A stretch of 6,061 nucleotides of DNA from assembly GCA_016840185.1 (NCBI GenBank), contig JAEOSV010000283.1:1-6061 (forward strand), given 5' to 3'. Positions 1 to 5,646 of this stretch are shown here, piece by piece; the stretch's first letter is position 1, and each line of letters starts with the position of its first letter. Made by a program: the position numbers and the translations under genes. This DNA comes from Candidatus Hermodarchaeota archaeon (GTDB taxonomy: Archaea > Asgardarchaeota > Hermodarchaeia > Hermodarchaeales > Hermodarchaeaceae). Under the pieces are notes generated by a model, which did no database searches, was not told the DNA's origin, and was given only the letters and a program-made list of their open reading frames with translations.

Positions 1-2172
1 GGTATACATAACTTCTTGGTAAATGCCTCAAAACCGGGAATGTTCATCCAAGAAAACTCGCTCATGGTAACCCTCACTGTTGATGGAGAACCCACCACCA
101 TAACAGGAAGTGCACCTTCAAGTGTTGATGGTGGTGACGTGTTCAACGTTACGGTAACCTATCGTAAACAATCTGACGGATCTGGTATCACAGGAGCCAC
201 GATTTCCTGTTTGTTAAATGATTCCACGTTCAGTGGGTTTACTCTATTTGATTTATTGAATGGTACATATCGAGCGCAATTTATGCTCAACGTGAGTGGA
301 AGCGATGCAACCTTCAATATTACCCTGACTGCTTCACGGGATGGCTATTACAACGCGACTTACGATACGTTTGTTGATGTGTTGATTCGCCAAACCACAA
401 TTGATGTTCAAGTTCTCTCACCGTCTCCAGTCGTATATAATGCTCCATTCGAGGTTCTTGTGACCTATGAAGACTTGTTCGCCCAAGGTGTGATTGGAGC
501 TACCATCCAAGGAAACTGGTCTATCATTAGCTTCAACGATAATTTGGATGGCACATACTCAATCACCTGTGTAACGACTGGTTCAACGGCGGGTTGGTGG
601 ACGATTAGTTTCAATATTAGTGCCCAAAATTATGAAGTTAGGTATTTCAGTGAAACATTCTATTTGGTTTGGGCAACATCACTGACTCCTCAGGATGGAG
701 ATTATTCTCCCAGTGAATATGAGAATGAAACCCTTCTTCTGGAGGTGCTCTTCTGGGATACCAGTAATAGTTTGGGAATTGATGGTGCCACGGTGTGGGC
801 GGTCTTTCAGAGCGTTTCCCACCCCCTAGTGTCGGTTGGAAGCGGCATGTACCGCCTAACTTTGAACCTATCCGATGTCACACCTGCAACCTATTCTTTG
901 ACCGTGTATGCCCAACGTATCAACTATGAAAACCAAACTCTAATCATGAGCTTGGAGGTTTTAGCGAAAAACGATTCGATTCTCACCATAACCTTACCAC
1001 CGCCAAACAATATTGTAGAAGGGCTCCAAGTTTCAGTATCTGTCATGTTAAGATTTACCAATGATACGCCCATTGTGGGAGCAGCGGTCGGTCTTGATGT
1101 GTGGATTCACTACGCGAATGGAACCAACCAGGTATTATACTCAGAGATTATTATCACGGATGCCTTTGGCGCACGAATCGTTCTCATACAGCTACCTTCT
1201 TACTCCTCAGAGTTTTGGGCTAATGCTGATGATGCACCATATCTTTGGACCGCAGCTGTATACAATGGCACGGGAGCAATTGCACCAACCTCCGCGAATA
1301 CCTCGGAAGTGATTTCGCAAGCTCAACCTTTGCCATGGTGGTTCGACCTTTTGATGTTCCTACTACCCTTCATTGTCCTGTTTATCATCATTATCATTGC
1401 AATCTGGGTATACTATGCAAAACGTGTAAAACCGAGAAAATTCGCGCAACAACAAGCCCTTGAGGAAAGTGCTAGTAACTGGGCTCAACGCATGATGGGA
1501 TTAATGGATCTGCGGGCTCTCTTTGTGACGTACTCTCAGACTGGGCTTCCAATCTTTACTTATGATTTCGCCGGTGGAGAAATGCCCAGTACCCTATTAT
1601 CCGGGTTTATCTCAGCAGTCAATGCGTTTTACAGTGAACTATCTGGTGAAGTTGATCGTGAATCGCAACTTCGTGATATTCACTACAAGGATCTACACTT
1701 GAGTTTGCGAGAGGGTCAATATGTAGTAAGTGTCTTAATTCTCGATTCTTCGCCCAGCGAGGTTTTGACCCAATCTCTCGCCCAATTTTCAGCCAAATTT
1801 GAATCACGCTTTGGAACTGAACTGGCATCATTCGACGGACGAATTGATCTTTTTGACAAAGGTTCTGAGATAGTTGAGGAGAGCTTTCACGGGGAATTAC
1901 TCTTAGCGTACGAGTGTGCTCAAGCCCCATCTCGTGGATTTCCACGTAAAATTTACGATTTAGCTGTTAAACTCGCCAACGACGAGGGCCGCTTATACCT
2001 ACCTCAGCTATTTGTCGCTGCCATCGAAAAATATGGAGCGAAGCGAAAGTTCGATATCGCCAATTCTCTCGAAATACTTCATGACCAAGGATGTCTTGTC
2101 CCGGCAAAAGAGAATGCACCCAACAAAGAAGAACAGCCAGATAATCCAAACGACCCATCTGCGTATTTCTAG
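1..2172 (+). CDS. Asgard-type surface protein, 5'-partial: Ig-like repeats, one TM helix, cytoplasmic longin-like domain
   Basis: The reading frame is open from base 1 with no stop or convincing start (TTG at 16 is internal-looking), so the gene begins upstream; 723 residues are visible. Counted from base 1, residues ~30-440 form about four beta-rich Ig-like repeats, each with an 'I.GATI' or similar strand and a 'DGTY/NGTY' or 'SGMY' turn. They carry 17 N-x-S/T sequons. Residues ~448-472 (FDLLMFLLPFIVLF then poly-Ile) are a single membrane helix, followed by a basic stop-transfer stretch (KR..K.RK), so the C-terminus should be cytoplasmic. Residues ~502-630 have a longin/roadblock-like pattern: beta hairpin (MDLRALFVTYSQTGLPIF), helix (TLLSGFISAVNAFYSEL), beta strands (HYKDLHLSLREGQYVVSVLI), then a helix. 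Residues ~631-708 look helical and possibly winged-helix; the tail is N/P/E-rich. Longin/roadblock folds often contact small GTPases, so an envelope sensor signalling to GTPases is inferred, not shown. Confidence 0.85.
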   Translation, partial: GIHNFLVNASKPGMFIQENSLMVTLTVDGEPTTITGSAPSSVDGGDVFNVTVTYRKQSDGSGITGATISCLLNDSTFSGFTLFDLLNGTYRAQFMLNVSGSDATFNITLTASRDGYYNATYDTFVDVLIRQTTIDVQVLSPSPVVYNAPFEVLVTYEDLFAQGVIGATIQGNWSIISFNDNLDGTYSITCVTTGSTAGWWTISFNISAQNYEVRYFSETFYLVWATSLTPQDGDYSPSEYENETLLLEVLFWDTSNSLGIDGATVWAVFQSVSHPLVSVGSGMYRLTLNLSDVTPATYSLTVYAQRINYENQTLIMSLEVLAKNDSILTITLPPPNNIVEGLQVSVSVMLRFTNDTPIVGAAVGLDVWIHYANGTNQVLYSEIIITDAFGARIVLIQLPSYSSEFWANADDAPYLWTAAVYNGTGAIAPTSANTSEVISQAQPLPWWFDLLMFLLPFIVLFIIIIIAIWVYYAKRVKPRKFAQQQALEESASNWAQRMMGLMDLRALFVTYSQTGLPIFTYDFAGGEMPSTLLSGFISAVNAFYSELSGEVDRESQLRDIHYKDLHLSLREGQYVVSVLILDSSPSEVLTQSLAQFSAKFESRFGTELASFDGRIDLFDKGSEIVEESFHGELLLAYECAQAPSRGFPRKIYDLAVKLANDEGRLYLPQLFVAAIEKYGAKRKFDIANSLEILHDQGCLVPAKENAPNKEEQPDNPNDPSAYF

Positions 2173-2182
2173 AAAAAATCAC

Positions 2183-2230
2183 AATTTTTCAGGGAATTTT
2201 TATCAGTCTTGCGCTGTGAAGAAGTTTTTT
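2183..2230 (+). terminator. Oligo-T termination region after the surface-protein gene
   Basis: Three T tracts follow the stop codon: TTTTT at 2185-2189, TTTTT at 2197-2201 and TTTTTT at 2225-2230. Archaeal RNA polymerase can terminate on oligo-T tracts without a strong hairpin. Only a weak A/T dyad (GAAAAA 2172-2177 against TTTTTC 2185-2190) is present. The stretch may also contain the promoter of the next gene. Confidence 0.4.
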
Positions 2231-2239
2231 GAATAATAT
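2198..2239 (+). promoter_or_regulatory. Candidate TATA elements for the RPA-like gene
   Basis: Two A/T-rich elements could serve as TATA boxes. TTTTATCA at 2198-2205 is identical to the element before the aIF2-beta gene at 3138-3145. AATAATAT at 2232-2239 would place a transcript start about 25 bases on, near 2260, giving a leader of roughly 17 bases. Neither is a strong match to the archaeal consensus TTTAWATA, so the choice is open. Confidence 0.25.
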
Positions 2240-2276
2240 GTAATAAGGATGGTAGACGTATGGAGTTCGAAAAGGT

Positions 2277-3041
2277 ATGTTTGCAAAACGCGCCACCGCC
2301 GCAAAATTGGCGATTCAAGACATCCAAGACGGGGATTTAATTGCAAACGACCAAGGTAACGTAGTGGGTGTTGAGACTTTTCTTGGCCAAGTCAGCCGGG
2401 TGAATGTCATTGCGACTGTTGTGGACCGATTTCAAGCAACCCAAGAACGCTTGGACGATGATGGAAAGGGATTTGCCACTATTTCTCTCGATGATGGAAC
2501 TGGAGTGATTCGTGCCAAAATGTGGGGGGAGCTAGCCGCGAAGCTAGCGGACATTCAGGTTGGCGATCTGGTTTTGGTGGTTGGACGCGTTCGAAGTTTT
2601 CAAGGTGAAACCTACATCAATGGTGAAGTGGTACGACGGTTAGAAGATCCGAACTGGGAGACCGTGCGCCTCATGGAACTGAAACTATCCCGGGCTGAAC
2701 CACACAAACTTGAAGCGCGTTTTGGTATGACTAGCCCTCTCCCCGTGCCTGATGAAAAACCATCAGAATCTGGGAAACAGAAAGAACTTGAACCAGGTGT
2801 TTGGCATTCGGCTACGGCAACATTAGATCAACCGGATGAAGAGGCGGTTCCTACTCCTGAACTTCGTCGAGTTGTCCTTGAAACCATTGAGAAGTACGAT
2901 GCGGATGGGGGAGCACGCTTTGAACAAATTCTTGATGTCACCGGTGATGCAACTGAAGAAGTGGTTGAACAGGTACTCATAGATTTACTCAGTGAAGGCG
3001 TGGTCTACGAACCTGATATTCATCGGTATAAGAAATCCTAA
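2277..3041 (+). CDS. RPA32-like OB-fold single-stranded-DNA-binding protein with C-terminal winged helix
   Basis: The 254-residue protein opens with an 'AKLAIQDIQDGDLI' segment resembling the start of archaeal RPA32-like subunits. A single OB fold spans about residues 42-122, with the signature DDGTGVIRAKMW at 72-83 and 'GDLVLVVGRV' at 96-105. An acidic, Pro/Glu-rich linker covers roughly 150-190. A winged-helix domain like that at the C-terminus of RPA32 follows at about 193-254 (helices ELRRVVLETIEKY and EEVVEQVLIDLLSEG, then the YEP wing). RPA proteins coat single-stranded DNA in replication and repair, and the winged helix recruits partners. There are no cysteine pairs, so this is not the zinc-containing large subunit. 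ATG 2277 is chosen because the frame has a stop (TAG) at 2253 and no other upstream start; GGAG at 2262-2265 lies 11 bases before it. No RPA partner gene is visible. The OB/winged-helix assignment is firm; the exact subunit is less certain. Confidence 0.82.
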   Translation: MFAKRATAAKLAIQDIQDGDLIANDQGNVVGVETFLGQVSRVNVIATVVDRFQATQERLDDDGKGFATISLDDGTGVIRAKMWGELAAKLADIQVGDLVLVVGRVRSFQGETYINGEVVRRLEDPNWETVRLMELKLSRAEPHKLEARFGMTSPLPVPDEKPSESGKQKELEPGVWHSATATLDQPDEEAVPTPELRRVVLETIEKYDADGGARFEQILDVTGDATEEVVEQVLIDLLSEGVVYEPDIHRYKKS

Positions 3042-3137
3042 AAAGAACCAAATCCTTTTGAGCCTAATTAGTGTCAGCCCAAGTATAGCCTAACGGGAAT
3101 CCAAATCTCGAGTAGGTTCATCTGCGAAAAACAGAGA
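3042..3137 (+). other. Intergenic stretch between the RPA-like and aIF2-beta genes
   Basis: No coding potential is seen. The stretch holds a short T tract (TTTT within 3050-3060) that could weakly terminate the upstream transcript. It also has an 8-bp palindrome CTAATTAG at 3064-3071 and two copies of AGCCTAA, at 3061-3067 and 3087-3093, spaced 26 bp apart. These could be regulator sites but are short enough to occur by chance. Confidence 0.3.
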
Positions 3138-3145
3138 TTTTATCA
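3138..3145 (+). promoter_or_regulatory. TATA-like element for the aIF2-beta cluster
   Basis: TTTTATCA follows a purine-rich stretch (GAAAAACAGAGA) that could act as the TFB recognition element. Its centre lies about 25 bases before ATG 3167, so transcription would start at or next to that ATG. The message would then be leaderless, or would have a ~24-base leader if GTG 3191 is the true start. Confidence 0.4.
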
Positions 3146-3166
3146 AGCCCCAAAGCTATCATTTGG

Positions 3167-3793
3167 ATGCGTACTGTGAGGCGAAAACACGTGCCGGCAA
3201 AAACAACGGAGAAATCATCAAAAACTAAATCCACTTCGAAAAAGAAGCCCACTAGTTCCAAGAAGAAGACCCGTGCAAAAACCACTACGAAGAAGAAAAC
3301 CACCAAAAAGACCACAACCAAGGCAAAAACCACCAAAAAGACCACAACCAAGGCAAAAACCACCAAAACTTCATCAAAGGCTTTGAAAGCGGATGACTAT
3401 GAAGCGCTGCTTCAGCGTGCCCGCGATGAGATTCCTCCAGAAGTTTTTGATCAACCACGATTTAGCATTCCCCGTGTTAACTCGTTCATTCAGGGTTCAC
3501 GAACGGTGGTCCGGAACTTCAAGGATCTCACCGATACCCTGCGACGTGATCCAAAGCATCTTCTACGATATCTTGCTCATGAGCTCGCAACTGCGGGTGA
3601 GATTCGGAGTCCACAAGCTTTCTTTAATGGACGGTTTTCATCGAATGCCCTTGATGACCTGATGGAGAAGTATACCGAAGAGTTCGTAGTTTGTCCGATT
3701 TGCCAGCGTCCTGATACCGAGATTCGTCGTGAAGATCGCCTTCTTATGCTCGTGTGTAGTGCCTGTGGTGGACGAACCCCCTTGAAGGGTTAA
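3167..3793 (+). CDS. eif2b: Translation initiation factor 2 subunit beta (aIF2-beta) with Lys/Thr-rich N-terminal extension
   Basis: This is the beta subunit of the aIF2 heterotrimer, which brings initiator Met-tRNA to the small ribosomal subunit. The conserved core starts near residue 76: helix DYEALLQRARDEI, which in the family contacts aIF2-gamma, then the central alpha-beta domain (~98-165, with RTVVRNF and HLLRYLAHEL). A zinc ribbon closes the protein, with Cys176/Cys179 (CPIC) and Cys197/Cys200 (CSAC). Typical archaeal aIF2-beta is about 140 residues. Here about 70 extra residues precede the core; residues 10-71 hold 24 Lys and 30 Thr/Ser with one acidic residue. They include three KKK triplets (25-27, 32-34, 42-44) and a repeated TTKKTTTKAK unit (45-54, 55-64). 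Start choice is ambiguous. ATG 3167 has no ribosome-binding site but suits a leaderless transcript, whereas GTG 3191 (200 residues) has GTGAGG at 3176-3181 before it. First gene of the translation cluster. Confidence 0.93.
   Translation: MRTVRRKHVPAKTTEKSSKTKSTSKKKPTSSKKKTRAKTTTKKKTTKKTTTKAKTTKKTTTKAKTTKTSSKALKADDYEALLQRARDEIPPEVFDQPRFSIPRVNSFIQGSRTVVRNFKDLTDTLRRDPKHLLRYLAHELATAGEIRSPQAFFNGRFSSNALDDLMEKYTEEFVVCPICQRPDTEIRREDRLLMLVCSACGGRTPLKG
3296..3368 (+). repeat. Perfect 30-bp in-frame tandem repeat in the aIF2-beta extension
   Basis: Bases 3301-3330 and 3331-3360 are identical, and the period-30 match extends 5 bases left and 8 bases right, giving about 2.4 copies. Each unit encodes the decapeptide TTKKTTTKAK. 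Synonymous positions are also identical, which suggests recent duplication by slippage or unequal exchange. The preceding coding sequence (about 3275-3300) is a looser, diverged version of the same Lys/Thr pattern. Confidence 0.95.
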
Positions 3794-3803
3794 TATCTGA
3801 AAA

Positions 3804-3807
3804 GGAG
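3804..3807 (+). promoter_or_regulatory. Ribosome-binding site (GGAG) of the DUF424 gene
   Basis: GGAG within AAAGGAGCGAGA lies 5 bases before ATG 3813 and 11 bases before the in-frame ATG 3819. The shorter spacing favours ATG 3813. The site sits in the 19-base gap after the aIF2-beta stop codon, consistent with co-transcription. Confidence 0.6.
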
Positions 3808-3812
3808 CGAGA

Positions 3813-4118
3813 ATGTGTATGCGAGTATATTTGAACCAGATGCACCGGGAAGGCGAATATATCGTCGCTATCTGTGACCAGAATATCCTCGGGGAATCCT
3901 TCGAAGAAGGAGACCGCTGCATTCACATCAGTGAGAGGTTTTACAAGGGACGGCTTGTGACCGTCGAAGAAGGGCTCGCGGCGATGGAAAAGGCCACGAT
4001 TGCGAATATTGTTGGCGAATGTATTGTGAACGAAGCTTTGAAAGCCCAATTGATTCAAGAACGGGGAATTATTCGCATTCAAAATGTCCCCCATGCCCAA
4101 GTAGTAGTAACGAAATGA
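3813..4118 (+). CDS. DUF424 family protein
   Basis: A 101-residue protein matching the archaeal DUF424 family as I know it. The N-terminal strand region reads 'YIVAICDQNILGESFEEGD' (residues 16-34), followed by 'FYKGRLV' (43-49). A helix 'KATIANIVGE' (60-69) and the C-terminal hallmark VPHAQ (92-96) complete the pattern. The length fits the family. No catalytic residue set is evident and no signal or membrane segment is seen, so it should be cytoplasmic. It lies 19 bases after eif2b and ends 6 bases before nmd3, which implies one transcript and probable translational coupling. Its persistent place among initiation and ribosome-assembly genes suggests a role in translation, but that is inference from context only. 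ATG 3819 is a possible alternative start. Confidence 0.88.
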   Translation: MCMRVYLNQMHREGEYIVAICDQNILGESFEEGDRCIHISERFYKGRLVTVEEGLAAMEKATIANIVGECIVNEALKAQLIQERGIIRIQNVPHAQVVVTK

Positions 4119-4124
4119 GAAACC

Positions 4125-5216
4125 ATGACGCGCCAATGTCCTAAATGTGGAAAAGCCCCCACAAAGAAAGATCCCTTCATTGAAGGCTTTTGCACCGCAT
4201 GTTATTTTGAGCAACACCCATTAGTAGTATTACGTCGCTCTCCAGAGGCGAAGGTTTGTCCACGTTGTCAGGCCTATTATGCGAATGGTCGATGGGTTTT
4301 CCAGGCGGATCACACCGACGAGGAGCATCTTTTCGAGATGGTTTGCTCACTCCTCAATCCATTATTTTCGCCAAGCCAACCAGCTTCCTTTGAGGTTCAA
4401 CTTCAAGAACAGCCCAAAGGTCCCCTTGCTAAAGCTAAGCAAATTCATGTTGAGGTAACAGCTCAAGCAGAAGAGCAGGACTACAAAGAACAGAAAGTCG
4501 TAACTATCCCGATTTCTCCTACCCTCTGCAATCAATGCAAGCAAACTGCTGGAGGCTATTTTGAAGCCGTCATCCAAATCCGATCTTCAGCTGGAAAACT
4601 TGCGCTATCGAAGGCAGACCAGATTGTGGAGTTTATGAATAAACGTCTCGTTGATTCCGATTTACCCCCCTCATCGCTGCAAATTTCAGATACTCGGGGA
4701 GGATTCGATGTCAAATGTATCAGTGGTCGACTGGGTCGTACTCTTGCTAAAGGACTGTCAGAACGGTTTGGTTTAACTCAAAAAATCTCAAGCAAAGTGG
4801 TTGGACGAACCCGGGAGGGCAAGAATCTTCGACGAGACTCCTACGCACTACGGTTCCCTCTGTATCAGGTTGAAGATGTGATTATTTTCAAAGCTGGTCC
4901 TTTCATGATAACTGGACTTCGGAATGGTAAATATATTCTGTCCAATTTGGAAACCCAGCACCGAGAAACCTTGAGTCCAAAGGAACTCAGTGAGATTGAT
5001 GCAGAGTTTTTGAATGACGAGATTCAAATTTTTCAAGTCATTTCAGTTGAAGGTGATGTTGTCCAGTTGATGAGCCAAGAGGATTATTCAATGTATGATC
5101 TTCCACGACCCGAACAGGAATTGCCTATTGGGTCTATGGTGTCAGCAATCGAGTGGAACAACCGTCTGGTACTCTTAACACAAGACAAAGAACCCCTTCC
5201 TGAGAACAACAGTTAG
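4125..5216 (+). CDS. nmd3: NMD3 family ribosome-maturation protein
   Basis: Eukaryotic NMD3 is a late large-subunit assembly factor and nuclear-export adaptor; archaea lack a nucleus, so here a role in large-subunit maturation is inferred. The N-terminal zinc region has four CxxC pairs: Cys5/8, Cys23/26, Cys45/48 and, after an ~85-residue insert, Cys135/138 (CNQC followed by GGYFEAVIQIR). Residues ~160-245 match the middle domain, which includes the conserved 'GRTREGKNLRRDSYALRFP' (227-245). Residues ~246-355 are beta-rich and correspond to the region of NMD3 that resembles eIF5A. At 363 residues it is much shorter than the ~500-residue eukaryotic proteins because the C-terminal nuclear-transport tail is absent, as expected. 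ATG 4125 is 6 bases after the DUF424 stop with only a weak ribosome-binding site, so coupling is likely. It ends with tandem in-frame stops, TAG then TGA (5214-5219). Confidence 0.93.
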   Translation: MTRQCPKCGKAPTKKDPFIEGFCTACYFEQHPLVVLRRSPEAKVCPRCQAYYANGRWVFQADHTDEEHLFEMVCSLLNPLFSPSQPASFEVQLQEQPKGPLAKAKQIHVEVTAQAEEQDYKEQKVVTIPISPTLCNQCKQTAGGYFEAVIQIRSSAGKLALSKADQIVEFMNKRLVDSDLPPSSLQISDTRGGFDVKCISGRLGRTLAKGLSERFGLTQKISSKVVGRTREGKNLRRDSYALRFPLYQVEDVIIFKAGPFMITGLRNGKYILSNLETQHRETLSPKELSEIDAEFLNDEIQIFQVISVEGDVVQLMSQEDYSMYDLPRPEQELPIGSMVSAIEWNNRLVLLTQDKEPLPENNS

Positions 5217-5224
5217 TGAGCAAT

Positions 5225-5232
5225 TTTATATA
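5225..5232 (+). promoter_or_regulatory. TATA box of an internal promoter for aIF1A
   Basis: TTTATATA matches the archaeal TATA consensus and begins 8 bases after the nmd3 stop codon. A transcript start about 25 bases downstream would fall near 5254, leaving a leader of roughly 20 bases that contains the ribosome-binding site. aIF1A, and perhaps nep1, can therefore be expressed separately from the upstream genes. Confidence 0.6.
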
Positions 5233-5233
5233 C

Positions 5234-5254
5234 TGGGCTTCCTGATGTAGCCCA
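5234..5254 (+). promoter_or_regulatory. Inverted repeat between TATA box and predicted start of aIF1A transcript
   Basis: TGGGCT (5234-5239) and AGCCCA (5249-5254) are perfect 6-bp inverted repeats separated by 9 bases. They occupy the interval from the TATA box to the predicted transcript start, a usual position for a repressor operator in archaea. No T tract follows, so a bacterial-type terminator is unlikely. A chance dyad cannot be excluded. Confidence 0.35.
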
Positions 5255-5262
5255 TCCAGTTT

Positions 5263-5267
5263 AGGAG
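5263..5267 (+). promoter_or_regulatory. Ribosome-binding site (AGGAG) of aIF1A
   Basis: AGGAG lies 7 bases before ATG 5275, a strong match at good spacing, and fixes the aIF1A start. It is the best ribosome-binding site in the window. Confidence 0.7.
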
Positions 5268-5274
5268 TATTATC

Positions 5275-5631
5275 ATGTCCAAACCCAAACCAAAACGGAA
5301 AGGCAAAGGAAAAGGAAGACGCAGCTTCAAAGGTCAGTCCAGACAAGATGGTGAAGTCATTCGAGTACGAATTCCTCGCGAAGGGGAAGTACTTGGCATT
5401 GCGGTACAATTGCTGGGCTATGATCGGCTTCGCGTCAAATGCGCCGATGGCAAATCGCGACTCTGCCGAATCCGTGGAACCTTGAAAAAACGTGTTTGGA
5501 TTCGTGAAGGAGATGTTGTTCTCGTCGCACCCTGGGACTTTCAAACAGACAAAAAAGGCGATATTATTTGGCGCTATTCCCAAGGTGAAGCCGGTTGGCT
5601 AGAACGACGAGGGTTCCTGAAAATCGAGTAA
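5275..5631 (+). CDS. eif1a: Translation initiation factor 1A (aIF1A)
   Basis: aIF1A binds the A site of the small ribosomal subunit and helps start-codon selection. The 118-residue protein has the family's OB fold at about residues 28-102: 'VIRVRIPREGEVLGIAVQLL' (28-47), 'GYDRLRVKCADGKSRLCRIRG' spread over 48-68, 'WIREGDVVLVAPWDF' (75-89) and 'KGDIIWRY' (94-101). A C-terminal helix region with 'GWLERRGFL' follows. The first ~24 residues are a basic, Gly-rich tail (KPKPKRKGKGKGRRSFKG), probably disordered and similar in character to the N-terminal tail of eukaryotic eIF1A, which contacts mRNA and tRNA near the decoding site. Length is normal for the family. It has its own TATA box and ribosome-binding site, so it need not depend on the upstream operon. 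nep1 follows after 35 bases. Confidence 0.96.
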   Translation: MSKPKPKRKGKGKGRRSFKGQSRQDGEVIRVRIPREGEVLGIAVQLLGYDRLRVKCADGKSRLCRIRGTLKKRVWIREGDVVLVAPWDFQTDKKGDIIWRYSQGEAGWLERRGFLKIE

Positions 5632-5646
5632 CTTCGTTCAGCTAGG

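Noticed and set aside
16..18. TTG at 16 as the true start of the surface protein
   Set aside because: The frame is open to base 1, there is no ribosome-binding site or signal peptide after it, and the following residues read as the middle of an Ig-like repeat. The gene is 5'-partial.
1619..1945. 108-residue minus-strand frame within the surface-protein gene
   Set aside because: It is fully antisense to the longin-like coding region and has no recognisable domain.
2531..2548. Two GCTAGC palindromes 6 bases apart, resembling an operator or recombination site
   Set aside because: They fall inside the RPA OB fold and are explained by repeated Leu-Ala codons (ELAAKLA).
3118..3366. Minus-strand frame encoding a very hydrophobic Val/Phe-rich protein that looks like a membrane peptide
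   Set aside because: It is the antisense of the Lys/Thr-rich aIF2-beta repeat (AAA/ACC codons read backwards as Phe/Val). There is no independent support, and the sense frame has a clear conserved gene.
3744..4217. 157-residue minus-strand frame across the eif2b/DUF424/nmd3 junctions
   Set aside because: It lies antisense to three well-recognised genes and shows no recognisable motif.
5234..5254. The inverted repeat as an intrinsic terminator for nmd3
   Set aside because: No T tract follows the dyad, and it lies downstream of a good TATA box, so a regulatory site is the better reading.
5134..5583. 149-residue minus-strand frame over the nmd3 end and aIF1A
   Set aside because: It is antisense to aIF1A, its promoter and the end of nmd3. 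The sense frames carry strong family motifs and this one carries none.
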